A stretch of DNA of 46,244 bases from Granulosicoccus sp. (lineage in GTDB: Bacteria > Pseudomonadota > Gammaproteobacteria > Granulosicoccales > Granulosicoccaceae). The DNA lies in contig JAHDGK010000005.1 of assembly GCA_020627685.1 (NCBI GenBank), forward strand, positions 43,675 to 89,918, written 5' to 3'. Positions within the stretch are counted from its first letter, which is position 1. The number at the start of each line of letters is the position of its first letter. A model generated the notes under the pieces. It worked only from the letters and a program-made list of their open reading frames with translations, was not told the DNA's origin and ran no database searches. The translations under genes were made by a program, and so were the position numbers. Positions 1 through 9,216 of the stretch are shown here, piece by piece.

Positions 1-2
1 CC

Positions 3-1094
3 TCAAACTTAAATGAGAATACTCTCGGCTACGAGTTTGTCCTGTCAGAAAAAGACGAAATAGTTCTGCCAGATGCATTGAATGCGCTTTTAGAGTCAGG
101 TGAGCGACTAACGCTTGAGTCAGAACAGAATATAACGCTTTACTTCTTATTGCCCGAAACACAGAAGATTCTCAGTATCGCGATACCGAAAGCTGCCGAT
201 ACACAATTGCGTTTATTGCTCACACTTTTATTTTATGCCTCTATTGCGTTTCTCCTGTTGCTTTGGCTTTACCCTTTGGTTCGTCGCCTGCATCGATTAG
301 CACGAGCAGCGGGTCGCTTCGGGGAGGGTGAGCTAGATCAACGCATAGATACCCACAAAAGAAGCCAGCTATATGATATTGAGTCTGAGTTTAACAAGAT
401 GGCTCAACGCATCCAGGATTTAGTCGGTGACAATAAACTACTTAGTAGCGCCGTCTCACACGATCTTAAAACTCCATTAGCCAGACTGCGCTTTGGAATT
501 GACTCTTTGTCTGAGCAAATAAGCGAACCGAAACAAGTCAACTATCTTGAGCGGATTAGTGATGATCTGACTCAGATGGAAGAGCTGGTCGATGTGCTTT
601 TAGAATTCGCAAAATTAGATCAGCGCTTGTCAGATCTTCCATTAGGAGAAGTGTCCTTGCAAGAGCTTGCAGCTGAATGCGTTGAAACTCACCAAGTGCA
701 CGGACAGCATCAGTTTCTCTTAAACGTTGTGGGGAATACACCAGACGTTATGGGTGAGCCTCGGTATATCCGAATGATGCTGAACAATATTTTCAGCAAT
801 GCCCTAAAGTTTGCGGAAACACATATCCATATTAGTATTGAACACCGCAAAGGCTCAGTTCGTTTACTGGTTGAAGATGACGGCCCGGGTTTTGAGGGTG
901 AATCGCCTATGCAATGGCTGAAGCCATTCGCTAAAAGCGATCCAAGGACTGTCAGCTTAACTGTTCAGAGTCATGGTATGGGCTTGGCGATAGTGCACAG
1001 GATTGCCCTGTGGCACGATGTCGAAATCCAATTGGGCAGTAGTAAAGAACTAGGTGGGGCGTGCGTGACACTTGTCTTCCGCACGCTCTCCTGA
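3..1094 (+). CDS. Sensor histidine kinase, 5' end outside window
   Basis: The reading frame is open from the left window edge, so the true start lies upstream; about 363 residues are visible. In order there is the tail of a periplasmic sensor region, one membrane helix (about nt 205-290), a HAMP linker, and the dimerisation/phosphoacceptor motif SAVSHDLKTPLARL with the phosphorylatable His at nt 459-461. The ATP-binding domain shows the N box (NNIFSNALKF), the G1 box (DDGPGF) and the G2 box (GMGLAIV). All catalytic motifs are intact. The layout resembles RstB/EnvZ-type kinases. The partner response regulator is presumably upstream and is not visible. The signal sensed cannot be told. A weak 7-bp stem (1059-1065 with 1080-1086) lies at the 3' end of the gene, 6 nt from the convergent lipoprotein gene. 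Confidence 0.93.
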   Translation, partial: SNLNENTLGYEFVLSEKDEIVLPDALNALLESGERLTLESEQNITLYFLLPETQKILSIAIPKAADTQLRLLLTLLFYASIAFLLLLWLYPLVRRLHRLARAAGRFGEGELDQRIDTHKRSQLYDIESEFNKMAQRIQDLVGDNKLLSSAVSHDLKTPLARLRFGIDSLSEQISEPKQVNYLERISDDLTQMEELVDVLLEFAKLDQRLSDLPLGEVSLQELAAECVETHQVHGQHQFLLNVVGNTPDVMGEPRYIRMMLNNIFSNALKFAETHIHISIEHRKGSVRLLVEDDGPGFEGESPMQWLKPFAKSDPRTVSLTVQSHGMGLAIVHRIALWHDVEIQLGSSKELGGACVTLVFRTLS

Positions 1095-1100
1095 CAATGT

Positions 1101-1679
1101 CTATTGAGAGATTGCCGGTTGTGTGCTCAAGTTGGTAGGGCGTGTGTCAGCAGACTTTGCATCCATAGTCTCAGTGCTTTCCCCTGTATAAAGAGCGCTG
1201 TCTTGTAAAACGATAATGTCGTATCGAGTGCTCAGTACACTAACAGCTGCTAACTGTTGCTGCTGCGCTAGAGTAGGGGCCTGTCCATCGAGTGTTATTT
1301 CGTCGATAGTAATGTTGATAAAATCAGCTTCTCCACGACTGGTATCCAGTGTGCCGCCAGGATATTCCAGTGAGACTTCCATAACTGTTTGTGAAGGTAC
1401 TGCTGGAACGGTACAACCCTTGTCTGTGTAGTTAAAGGTTGTAATTTTTCCCTCATTACCTTCAATAGTAGTGACAGTTACTGAGGTGTTTGAGATAGGT
1501 GCGAAAACAGAGACGCCGCAAAACGTCTGATACGCCCCATCGTATTTTGTCAGCGTTGTGGTTTGTTCATCCTCAAGAGCCGCTGCCGTATCGGGCGTCG
1601 AAACGCTTGAAGAAGAGCCTGAGCCACACGCGCTCAATACCAAAGGAAAAATGATTGCAGCAAAAATATTGCGTTTCAT
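1101..1679 (-). CDS. Small secreted lipoprotein of unknown function
   Basis: 192 residues. The N-terminus MKRNIFAAIIFPLVLSACG is a lipoprotein signal peptide with lipobox LSAC, so Cys18 is expected to be acylated. Ser follows Gly at +2/+3 with no Asp, which suggests outer-membrane sorting. A Ser/Gly-rich linker comes next, then a Thr-rich, probably beta-structured domain containing two further Cys. I recognise no family. An AGGTAC-type ribosome site precedes the ATG. It converges on the histidine kinase with a 6-nt gap, so it is a separate transcription unit and not necessarily functionally linked. Confidence 0.8.
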   Translation of the reverse strand: MKRNIFAAIIFPLVLSACGSGSSSSVSTPDTAAALEDEQTTTLTKYDGAYQTFCGVSVFAPISNTSVTVTTIEGNEGKITTFNYTDKGCTVPAVPSQTVMEVSLEYPGGTLDTSRGEADFINITIDEITLDGQAPTLAQQQQLAAVSVLSTRYDIIVLQDSALYTGESTETMDAKSADTRPTNLSTQPAISQ

Positions 1680-2006
1680 GTACCTGACATCTCGTAAATT
1701 TGAGCGATAACCGTTTTAGGGTTGTTCTCTGGTCCCACATTTCGATGTGCCGATTCGCGCGCGCACAGGAAACTAGTGACCTTCATTGAGGATTATTATT
1801 TCCTTGCTGTTTCGGGGCCATTTCCACTTCCCGGATAACCTCTGGACGTTATATGCAGGCGCCGGATATTTTTGAGCCGTGTCACCTCCGATCAGTACAA
1901 CGTTTGACAAGAGTCAGGGTATGGCTTGATTTGCGTTTGAAATACAGGCATTCTCGAAAAGACTATAAGTAAAATTCACCGTTCACCACACCACGGAGTG
2001 AGTTAT
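1680..2006. other. Divergent intergenic region
   Basis: About 330 nt between the lipoprotein gene (minus) and the binding-protein gene (plus); it must carry both promoters. A TTGACA hexamer occurs at 1903-1908 without a convincing -10 at the right distance. TATAAG occurs at 1964-1969, with the nearest -35-like TTGAAA (1937-1942) 21 nt away, which is too far to be a clear promoter. I see no RNA gene or small gene here. Confidence 0.4.
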
Positions 2007-3035
2007 ATGAAGAAGTCTCGTCTGCTATTTTTAGCCCCCTTTGTTTTTGCCGGTAGTGTTAGTTCACCGTTACACGCCGCCGAAAAATTAACCTATTACT
2101 GCAGTGCTCAAGAGGACTGGTGTCAGATTATGGCTACAGGATTCGAGGAGGCGACCGGTATAAAAGTGAGCATGACCCGAAAGAGTTCTGGTGAAACGCT
2201 GGCTCAAATTAAGGCCGAATCGAGTAATCCGAAAGGGGATATCTGGTGGGGCGGTACGGGCGATCCTCACCTGCAAGCAGCGGAAGAAGGCTTAACCGTC
2301 GCTTACGAATCGCCTTTAAATGCGGAGCAAAATGATTGGGCAGTTAAACAGGCTGCTTCTGCAGATTTTAAAACCATGGGAATCTATTCGGGTGCCTTGG
2401 GTTATGGCTATAACGAAGAGGTTCTGAAAGCCAATGATCTACCGGTTCCTGCGTGCTGGGCTGACCTACTCAAGCCTGAATACAAAGGCCACGTGCAAAT
2501 GGCTAACCCGAATTCATCCGGAACGGCTTACACCACTCTAGCCACCATCGTACAGCTGTTTGGTGAAGATGAAGGTTTCGAGTTCATGAAAGGGCTGCAC
2601 AAGAATATCAATCAGTACACCAAGTCTGGCTCAGCACCTATCAAAGCTGCCGCACGTGGGGAAAATACTATCGGTATCGTGTTCATGCACGACGCTGTGA
2701 AGCAGGCTGCATCCGGATTCCCCATTAAAGTTGTGGCTCCGTGTGAAGGCACTGGCTATGAAATTGGTGGCATGAGTTTGATTAAGGACAGCCGTAATCC
2801 TGAAAATGCTAAGAAGTTTTTTGATTGGGCGCTCACTGCTGAGGTACAAACCCGTGCGCTGGAAGTTAAGGCGTTTCAGGTGATGTCAAACAAGAGCGCA
2901 ACCAGTTCGCCAATGGCGCCTGACCTTGCGTCTATTAAGCTGATTGACTACGACTTTAAAAAGTATGGATCGTCAGCAGAGCGTAAGCGTCTACTGAAAA
3001 AGTGGGACGATGAAGTATCAGTGCTACCTCAATAA
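2007..3035 (+). CDS. ABC transporter periplasmic binding protein, Fe3+/hexose-phosphate (AfuA/FbpA) family
   Basis: 342 residues. A GTG lies 9 nt upstream in frame, but the ATG at 2007 has CGGAG 8 nt before it and starts a clean signal peptide (MKKSRLLFLAPFVFAGSVSS, cleavage after LHA), so I choose it. The mature protein has the class II periplasmic-binding fold of COG1840: KLTYYCSAQ at the start, a GDIWWGGTGDPHL segment, LGYGYNEEVL and a GIVFMHDAV segment. The adjacent Tyr pair that binds iron in FbpA is absent. His228-Asp229 and Glu252 instead sit where, from memory, AfuA contacts sugar phosphates. Ligand is therefore open: sugar phosphate, phosphonate or another phosphorylated small molecule are as likely as iron. 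It is first in an operon with a fused permease and an ATPase. Confidence 0.9.
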   Translation: MKKSRLLFLAPFVFAGSVSSPLHAAEKLTYYCSAQEDWCQIMATGFEEATGIKVSMTRKSSGETLAQIKAESSNPKGDIWWGGTGDPHLQAAEEGLTVAYESPLNAEQNDWAVKQAASADFKTMGIYSGALGYGYNEEVLKANDLPVPACWADLLKPEYKGHVQMANPNSSGTAYTTLATIVQLFGEDEGFEFMKGLHKNINQYTKSGSAPIKAAARGENTIGIVFMHDAVKQAASGFPIKVVAPCEGTGYEIGGMSLIKDSRNPENAKKFFDWALTAEVQTRALEVKAFQVMSNKSATSSPMAPDLASIKLIDYDFKKYGSSAERKRLLKKWDDEVSVLPQ

Positions 3036-3073
3036 TAAAAAACTAGTTCAATACCTATAAATAAGGCTGATAC

Positions 3074-5269
3074 ATGAACAAGAGCACGTGGTTGTGGCTT
3101 GTTCTAGGCCTAATCGGATTCTGCCTACTACCCTGGTATGTGCAAGAAGACGGTTTTTGGGGATTCGAATGGTTAGTTGATGGCTATCCATTCGATCCCG
3201 ACTATGCGCCGGGGCTTTTCCTTATATTGCAAGGGGAAAAGCTCTGGCTTGCCCCCATTCCTGTTTGGCTACTACTGCCAATCTTTGCGCTAGCATTCTC
3301 CACTCGTTCCGATCGGTACTCGGCCAATGTGCTGTTGCTTGCAGGGCTGTTGGGGCTGACATGGTTAGCTATCCAAGGCTACTCAATTGGCTTGCGCGGT
3401 TGGAACTATGAAGCCTTAACGGCGTTATTCGGCCCACTTGAAGATCGCCAATTCGGCATGGGCTCCGGGGCATTGCTAGTCGCAGCATCCTTCTTATTCA
3501 TCATGACCACCGGCATTGCCGGTCGCGGTGCGGTAAACGGCGATATTTTTGTGGTTGGTGCGATCGGGCTGATTATCGCCATGGTCACCGTCTTTATTTT
3601 CTTTCCCATTGTCCAGATGTTGTCCAGCGCATTGCGTGACAACGATGGTGTCTACTCCCTGGGTATTTTTGCATCCAAATTTTTTGACAATAAAATTTGG
3701 GGGCTGAGTTGTATTCAGGGTGGCACGCGCTGTGGAGTTGCCTGGAATTCTCTTTTTCTCGCTATTCTTGTTGGTTTTTCGACAACGGCGTTGGGGTTGG
3801 CGTTTGCTTTGGTTGCGACTCGTTCCGGTTTCAGATTCGGGAAGATGTTGCGTGCATTAACTGTACTACCCATCATCACCCCGCCTTTTGTTATTGGTCT
3901 AGCCATCATCTTGTTGTTCGGGCTTTCGGGTAGCATCACCCAGTTCGTTGCTGATCTATTCGACTTACAGCCTACGCGTTGGGTCTATGGTTTGCCGGGC
4001 ATCTATATTGCCCAAATGCTGTCCTTCACTCCCATTGCCTTTCTTGTACTTATAGGAGTTGTTGAGGGTGTCAGTCCTTCCATGGAAGAGGCGGCGCAAA
4101 CACTCAGAGCTTCAAAGTGGCAAACGTTTCGTACCGTATCCCTTCCGCTTATGAGGCCGGGTCTGGCTAATGCTTTTTTATTAGGGTTTATTGAAAGCAT
4201 GGCGGACTTTGGTAACCCGTTAGTGTTAGGGGGCAACTACGATGTTTTGTCCACCGAAATATTCTTTGCCATTGTGGGTGCGCAGAACGATCAAGGAAAA
4301 GCTGCAGTTCTAGCAATTGCCTTGTTGATATTCACGTTAACGGCGTTTTATGCCCAACGACGCTGGTTGGGCAACAAGTCTTACACGACCAAAACGGGTA
4401 AGGGTGATGGCGGTATGCATGTTCTGTTACCCAAAAGGATATTGATGCCTTGTTACTTCATCGTCCTGACTTGGGGGACGTTCACGATCACCGTCTACGG
4501 AATGATCCTTTACGGTGGTTTTGTTGAAACCTGGGGGCTGAACAACACCCTAACGTTCAAACACTATATAACCGCCTTCGGTATTGGGTTTAATGATTTT
4601 GGGCTTCACTTCAAGGGCGCTGCATGGGACTCTTTTTGGACGACCCTAAAAATTGCGGCAACGGCTGCCCCGTTAACCGCCATTGTCGGATTGCTAACGG
4701 CCTGGTTGTTAGTCAGGCAAAACTTCGCGGGCAAACAGGCATTTGAGTTTGGCACCATGCTGAGTTTTGCTATCCCGGGCACGGTTATCGGTGTGAGTTA
4801 TATTCTCGCGTTTAATGTGCCGCCCATAGAGTTGACAGGTACGGGCGCCATTCTCGTTATCAGCTTTATCTTTCGCAACATGCCTGTGGGTGTGAGGGCA
4901 GGGATCGCTTCAATGTCTCAAATAGATAAAAGCCTTGATGAAGCATCGTTGACCTTGGGTGCGAATACCTGGAGAACGTTCACGAGAATAATCTTACCTT
5001 TAATGCGGCCAGCTATTTTGGCAGCACTGGTATTCAGTTTTGTCCGGGCTATGACAGCGATCAGTGCGGTTATCTTTTTGGTGAGTGCGGAGTACAACAT
5101 GGCCACGAGCTACATTATTGGACGCGTTGAAAACAACGACTACGGCATCGCAATCGCATACTCCTCTGTCCTTATAGTCGTCATGCTCACAGTGGTTGCA
5201 CTCATGCAGCTTTTAGTGGGGCGTGCGAATACTCGCCGCAGACTTGCCCAGTCTGGATCAAACGGTTAA
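3074..5269 (+). CDS. ABC transporter permease, fused double-domain (AfuB/FbpB type)
   Basis: 731 residues with about 14 predicted membrane helices. Two BPD_transp_1 domains lie in tandem, each with its EAA loop for contacting the ATPase: MEEAAQTLRASKWQTF followed by LPLMRPG around residues 340-365, and LDEASLTLGANTWRTF followed by LPLMRPA around 617-640. The first about 190 residues add extra helices before the first transport domain. Single-chain double permeases are typical of the FbpB/AfuB branch. The gene follows the binding protein by 38 nt and precedes the ATPase by 13 nt, so the three form one inner-membrane importer. Nothing in the permease itself identifies the substrate. Confidence 0.93.
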   Translation: MNKSTWLWLVLGLIGFCLLPWYVQEDGFWGFEWLVDGYPFDPDYAPGLFLILQGEKLWLAPIPVWLLLPIFALAFSTRSDRYSANVLLLAGLLGLTWLAIQGYSIGLRGWNYEALTALFGPLEDRQFGMGSGALLVAASFLFIMTTGIAGRGAVNGDIFVVGAIGLIIAMVTVFIFFPIVQMLSSALRDNDGVYSLGIFASKFFDNKIWGLSCIQGGTRCGVAWNSLFLAILVGFSTTALGLAFALVATRSGFRFGKMLRALTVLPIITPPFVIGLAIILLFGLSGSITQFVADLFDLQPTRWVYGLPGIYIAQMLSFTPIAFLVLIGVVEGVSPSMEEAAQTLRASKWQTFRTVSLPLMRPGLANAFLLGFIESMADFGNPLVLGGNYDVLSTEIFFAIVGAQNDQGKAAVLAIALLIFTLTAFYAQRRWLGNKSYTTKTGKGDGGMHVLLPKRILMPCYFIVLTWGTFTITVYGMILYGGFVETWGLNNTLTFKHYITAFGIGFNDFGLHFKGAAWDSFWTTLKIAATAAPLTAIVGLLTAWLLVRQNFAGKQAFEFGTMLSFAIPGTVIGVSYILAFNVPPIELTGTGAILVISFIFRNMPVGVRAGIASMSQIDKSLDEASLTLGANTWRTFTRIILPLMRPAILAALVFSFVRAMTAISAVIFLVSAEYNMATSYIIGRVENNDYGIAIAYSSVLIVVMLTVVALMQLLVGRANTRRRLAQSGSNG

Positions 5270-5282
5270 TCCCGGAAACGCT

Positions 5283-6362
5283 ATGAGTCAAACCCAATTC
5301 GGAAGTAAAGCTGCATCGGTTGAATTTCAGCATGTCAGTAAAATTTACGGCAAGAGTGTCACCGCAGTGGACGATGTATCACTACACGTCGACGCTGGTG
5401 AACTTGTCACTTTGTTAGGGCCGTCGGGATGCGGAAAGACAACAACACTTCGAATGATCGCTGGTTTAGAGATGGCCAGTAGTGGAACCATCAAAATAGG
5501 TGATACAGATGTAACGAACGTTCCTGCAACCGATCGCGACGTGTCGATGGTTTTCCAATCGTACGCATTGTTTCCGCACATGACGGTTTTAGAGAACGTC
5601 TCTTACGGTCTGCGAATTTCTAAAATGAAGAAATCAGAGATTGAAGATCGTGCGCAGTCGGGTCTCGACTTGGTGGGCTTGTCAGGTTATGGAGCCAGAT
5701 TACCGAGTGAACTATCAGGAGGGCAGCAGCAACGTGTCGCAGTAGCTAGAGCGCTGGTGCTGGAGCCGCAGGTTCTACTCTTTGACGAACCTCTCTCTAA
5801 TCTTGATGCAAAGCTGCGTAGGCAGGTCAGAGAAGATATCCGCGAGATTCAAACCAAATTGGGATTAACCGTTGTGTATGTGACACATGATCAAGAAGAG
5901 GCATTAGCGGTGTCCGATCGAATCATTGTTATGAACAATGCGGTCATTGCACAGATTGGTGCACCTCGAGAGCTGTATGCCCAGCCTGTCAATGAATTTG
6001 TCGCAGACTTTATTGGTGAGGCGAATTTATTTGATGCGAAAGTTTTGGATGTAGTCGGCTCTACCGCAAAGGTTGACATTGGCGGCATGCTGCTTGATAT
6101 GGATGCTAATGGAAACACTCAGGGTGACGCCCGTTTGGCGGTGCGTCCGCAAGCCATAAACTTGCACGATTCCGGAGTATCCAACAGTTTGTCCGGTGTT
6201 GTATTAAAAGCATCGTATGCCGGAAGTCACATGGAGTATCAAGTTGAGACAGCGGCAGGTCAAATTTTCGTTGTATCTGATGCTGACGCAGATCGCACGG
6301 TTGGTGACGACATCAGCTTAACCTTCAGATCTAAAGGGCCGGTGTTGTTACCACCGGCCTAA
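5283..6362 (+). CDS. ABC transporter ATPase, PotA/FbpC family
   Basis: 359 residues. A longer in-frame reading from 5223 would overlap the permease; the ATG at 5283 has GGAAA just upstream and begins right before the ABC domain, so it is preferred. Motifs in order: Walker A GPSGCGKTT (about residues 45-53), Q-loop FQSYALFPHM, signature LSGGQQQRVAVARAL, Walker B VLLFDEPLSNLD and switch His in VTHDQEEAL. The C-terminal about 120 residues form a TOBE-type regulatory domain. It energises the fused permease encoded just upstream. The last codons overlap an 8-bp hairpin at 6337-6359. Confidence 0.95.
   Translation: MSQTQFGSKAASVEFQHVSKIYGKSVTAVDDVSLHVDAGELVTLLGPSGCGKTTTLRMIAGLEMASSGTIKIGDTDVTNVPATDRDVSMVFQSYALFPHMTVLENVSYGLRISKMKKSEIEDRAQSGLDLVGLSGYGARLPSELSGGQQQRVAVARALVLEPQVLLFDEPLSNLDAKLRRQVREDIREIQTKLGLTVVYVTHDQEEALAVSDRIIVMNNAVIAQIGAPRELYAQPVNEFVADFIGEANLFDAKVLDVVGSTAKVDIGGMLLDMDANGNTQGDARLAVRPQAINLHDSGVSNSLSGVVLKASYAGSHMEYQVETAAGQIFVVSDADADRTVGDDISLTFRSKGPVLLPPA
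6337..6359. terminator. Hairpin at end of ABC operon
   Basis: A perfect 8-bp stem GGCCGGTG / CACCGGCC (6337-6344 with 6352-6359) with a 7-nt loop abuts the stop codon. It lies between convergent genes (importer ATPase and aminotransferase). A true T-tract is missing (AAGTGTTCTTT follows), so it is only a probable terminator or 3'-end stabiliser. Confidence 0.4.
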
Positions 6363-6388
6363 GTGTTCTTTAGACGCCTGTATAAGCG

Positions 6389-7759
6389 TTAACCTAGAAC
6401 TTCCTTAATAGATTTAGCAGTGGCGTCCACGACGATGTCTGCTTCAGTCTTGCTCAGGCAGAACGGTGGTGCAAACCCCAGAATGTCACCTTGCGGCATC
6501 GCTCGGGCAATGACGCCTTTGTCGAGCATTGCGGCAACAACCGACGGAGCAATTTTCTGGCTGGCATCAAAGAAGGTCGGAGTTTCTTTGTCTTTTACCA
6601 GTTCTATTGCGCACAACATACCTTCGCCTCTAATGTCTCCCACGTTGGGGTGGTCGCTCAAAGCAGAACGCATCGTATCATTCAGGTACTTTCCGGTTTG
6701 TCCGGCGTTACTGACCAAATTCAGTGAGTCGATGAGTTGCAAATTCGCAACGCCTGCCGCAGCGCAAATAGGGTGCGCAGAGTATGTCCAGCCATGCCCG
6801 ATCGGGCCGTAAATATCTGTTCCTTCAACAAGGATCTTCCACATTTTTTCAGACACTATTGATCCAGATAGTGGAGCGTAGGCTGATGTCAGGCCTTTAG
6901 CGATAGTGATTAAATCTGGTTTCATGTCATAGTGGGTAGAACCGAACATGCTGCCTAGTCGTCCAAACCCGGTGACCACTTCATCGGCAATAAGAAGGAT
7001 GTCGTGCTTTTCAAGCACTGCTTGAATCGCTTTCCAATATCCCTTGGGCGGGGGAACAATGCCACCCGTACCCAGCACAGGCTCACCAATGAATGCGGCA
7101 ATGGTATCTGCACCTTCGCGTTGAATGAGATCTTCCAATTGCTGTGCGCAGAAAGCAGAGAATGCCTCTTCGCTCATTGTTCTATCTTGGCGATGATAGT
7201 AGTAGGGCGCCTCCGTATGTATAACTTGCGAAAGCGGCAGATCGAATTTCTTGTGAAAAAGTTCCAAGCCTGTTAACGAACCGGTCATTAGACCAGAGCC
7301 GTGATAACCCCTCCAGCGGGAAATGATCTTCTTTTTTTCGGGTCTATTCAATACGTTGTTGTAGTACCAAACAAGTTTAATATTGGTCTCGTTTGCATCT
7401 GAACCGGACAACCCGAAGTACACACGGCTCATAGAGTCCGGGGCCCGGTCGATAATCATTTTTGACAACGTAATTGAGGCCTCGGTGCCATGCCCGACAT
7501 AGGAGTGGTAGTAACTTAGCTCCTTGGCCTGCTCAGCAATTGCATCTGAAATTTCCTGCCTGCCGTAGCCTGCGTTTACGCAATATAAACCCGCGAACGC
7601 ATCGAGAAATGCTTTGTCATCCCGGTCGTGGATGTATACACCTTCGCCACCTGCAATAATTCGACTACCAATTTCTCCGCGAGCAAACTGGCCCAGATGT
7701 GTTGAAGCATGGAAAAAGTGGTCCTGATCCCATTGGCTGAGCTGATCGTTTTTGAGCAT
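6389..7759 (-). CDS. Class III PLP aminotransferase (omega-amino acid or polyamine:pyruvate type)
   Basis: 456 residues, normal for the family. The PLP-binding lysine is K288 in DLITIAKGLTSAY. The upstream Asp that pairs with the PLP nitrogen is in LLIADEVVTGFGRLG, and the phosphate-cup Gly-Ser is in GLSGSDANETN. The N-terminal GVYIHDRDDKAFLDAFAGLYCVN segment resembles SpuC-like putrescine:pyruvate, taurine:pyruvate and beta-alanine:pyruvate enzymes. It probably moves a terminal amino group to pyruvate or 2-oxoglutarate, giving an aldehyde. AGGAA precedes the ATG by about 8 nt. It is divergent from the thiolase-ureohydrolase pair, so a role in degrading an amine released from guanidino compounds is plausible but inferred. 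Confidence 0.92.
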   Translation of the reverse strand: MLKNDQLSQWDQDHFFHASTHLGQFARGEIGSRIIAGGEGVYIHDRDDKAFLDAFAGLYCVNAGYGRQEISDAIAEQAKELSYYHSYVGHGTEASITLSKMIIDRAPDSMSRVYFGLSGSDANETNIKLVWYYNNVLNRPEKKKIISRWRGYHGSGLMTGSLTGLELFHKKFDLPLSQVIHTEAPYYYHRQDRTMSEEAFSAFCAQQLEDLIQREGADTIAAFIGEPVLGTGGIVPPPKGYWKAIQAVLEKHDILLIADEVVTGFGRLGSMFGSTHYDMKPDLITIAKGLTSAYAPLSGSIVSEKMWKILVEGTDIYGPIGHGWTYSAHPICAAAGVANLQLIDSLNLVSNAGQTGKYLNDTMRSALSDHPNVGDIRGEGMLCAIELVKDKETPTFFDASQKIAPSVVAAMLDKGVIARAMPQGDILGFAPPFCLSKTEADIVVDATAKSIKEVLG

Positions 7760-7890
7760 GACGCGCGTTCCTGAAAAATTTAGCGTATACCCGACAGTTC
7801 ATTGTGAATTTCGTGGGTATTTCGCGGGAATGGTACCAGACACGACCGCCTAGAATGCTCGTGCGTATTGCAAGTAAATTTAGCTAGCCA

Positions 7891-7918
7891 TTGAAGTTGA
7901 AGTGCTTACCGGTACAAT
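7891..7918 (+). promoter_or_regulatory. Candidate sigma70 promoter of the thiolase gene
   Basis: TTGAAG (7891-7896), a 16-nt spacer and TACAAT (7913-7918), ending 31 nt before the thiolase ATG. The -10 matches consensus in five of six positions and the -35 in four. It lies in the divergent region between aminotransferase and thiolase. Called by eye. Confidence 0.5.
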
Positions 7919-7949
7919 GAGTTCAAGCTCACGCATCTGTAGATAAGCC

Positions 7950-9134
7950 ATGAAAGACGCAGTAATCGTATCCACCGCTCGCACACCTATTGGTATGGCC
8001 TACAGAGGCGCATTGAACAACATAAAGTCTCCCACCATGGCGGCTCATGCTATATCCCATGCAGTGAGTCGAGCGGGTGTTGATCCCACAGAAATCGAAG
8101 ATCTGGTATTAGGTTCAGTGCTGACGGCAGGTACCGCTGGTATGAACGTCGCGCGATTATCAAGTCTGGCCGCCGGATTACCGGTTAGCGTGTCCGCGCA
8201 AACAATAGACAGGCAATGCTCGTCAGGATTGATGGCAATAGCTACGGCGGCCAAGCAAATAATGATTGACGGGCAAGATGTGGTTGTTGCGGGTGGCCAG
8301 GAAAATATTTCAGCGGTTCAGAGTAACTATATGCAGTGGGCTTCTGATGAACGAGACACCAACGTACTTGCGCATCAGGAACACGCTTATATGCCGATGT
8401 TGCAAACCGCAGAGACCGTTGTAAGTCGCTATTCCATCAGCCGCGAAGCACAAGACGAATATGCAGTCATGTCACAGTCTCGTACTGCAGCCGCACAGGC
8501 CAGAGGAGCGTTCGATGATGAAATCGTTCCAATCAGTGCAACAAAAATTGTTAAAAATAAAGAAACCGGTGAAACATCATTAGAAGAAGTCACACTAACT
8601 AAAGATGAAGGTAACCGTCCTTCAACCACATTAGAGACACTCGCCGGATTGAAACCGGTTATTGAGGGTGGAATGGTGACGGCTGGTAATGCAAGTCAGC
8701 TATCAGATGGAGCTTCGGCTTGCGTTTTAATGGAAGGGCAGCTGGCCTCTAAACGTGGGCTTAGCCCATTAGGCGTTTACCGCGGCATGGCTGTGGCGGG
8801 CAATGCGCCAGATGAAATGGGAATAGGGCCCATCCTAGCGATACCTAAGCTTTTAAAAAACCATGGTTTGTCCATTAATGACATTGGTCTTTGGGAGCTT
8901 AATGAAGCATTTGCCTGTCAGGTTTTATACTGTCGAGATCACTTAGGTATTGACCCCGATATTTACAATGTGAATGGTGGTGCAATTTCGATTGGACATC
9001 CGTACGGAATGACGGGGGCACGGCAGGTAGGTCATGCGCTTATCGAAGGTAAGCGACGTGGTGTAAAGTACGTCGTTGTTTCAATGTGTGTTGGCGGCGG
9101 TATGGGCGCTGCCGGTTTGTTTGAAGTCGCGTAG
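7950..9134 (+). CDS. Thiolase / acetyl-CoA C-acyltransferase
   Basis: 394 residues, typical thiolase length. The nucleophilic Cys is C90 in DRQCSSGLMAI. The catalytic His350 is in GGAISIGHPYGMTG, and the second active Cys380 is in SMCVGGGMGAAG. The NEAFACQ motif is present. The enzyme either condenses two acyl-CoA units or cleaves 3-ketoacyl-CoA; the direction and chain length cannot be read from sequence. A probable promoter lies directly upstream and a ureohydrolase gene follows after 82 nt. That neighbourhood suggests a catabolic role, possibly cleaving a 3-oxoacyl-CoA arising from an amino acid skeleton, rather than classical fatty acid oxidation, since no FadB-like partner is present. 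Confidence 0.94.
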   Translation: MKDAVIVSTARTPIGMAYRGALNNIKSPTMAAHAISHAVSRAGVDPTEIEDLVLGSVLTAGTAGMNVARLSSLAAGLPVSVSAQTIDRQCSSGLMAIATAAKQIMIDGQDVVVAGGQENISAVQSNYMQWASDERDTNVLAHQEHAYMPMLQTAETVVSRYSISREAQDEYAVMSQSRTAAAQARGAFDDEIVPISATKIVKNKETGETSLEEVTLTKDEGNRPSTTLETLAGLKPVIEGGMVTAGNASQLSDGASACVLMEGQLASKRGLSPLGVYRGMAVAGNAPDEMGIGPILAIPKLLKNHGLSINDIGLWELNEAFACQVLYCRDHLGIDPDIYNVNGGAISIGHPYGMTGARQVGHALIEGKRRGVKYVVVSMCVGGGMGAAGLFEVA

Positions 9135-9216
9135 ATTGATTCATTCGCTGACATCGAAAGTTTGCCTTTAATCGATTGCGCTCTGCACAGTATGCAAATC
9201 GTATAGCTGAAAAAAT

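Noticed and set aside
5223-5282. Longer N-terminus of the ABC ATPase
   Set aside because: It would overlap the permease gene by 47 nt and adds residues not seen in the family; the ATG at 5283 has a ribosome site.
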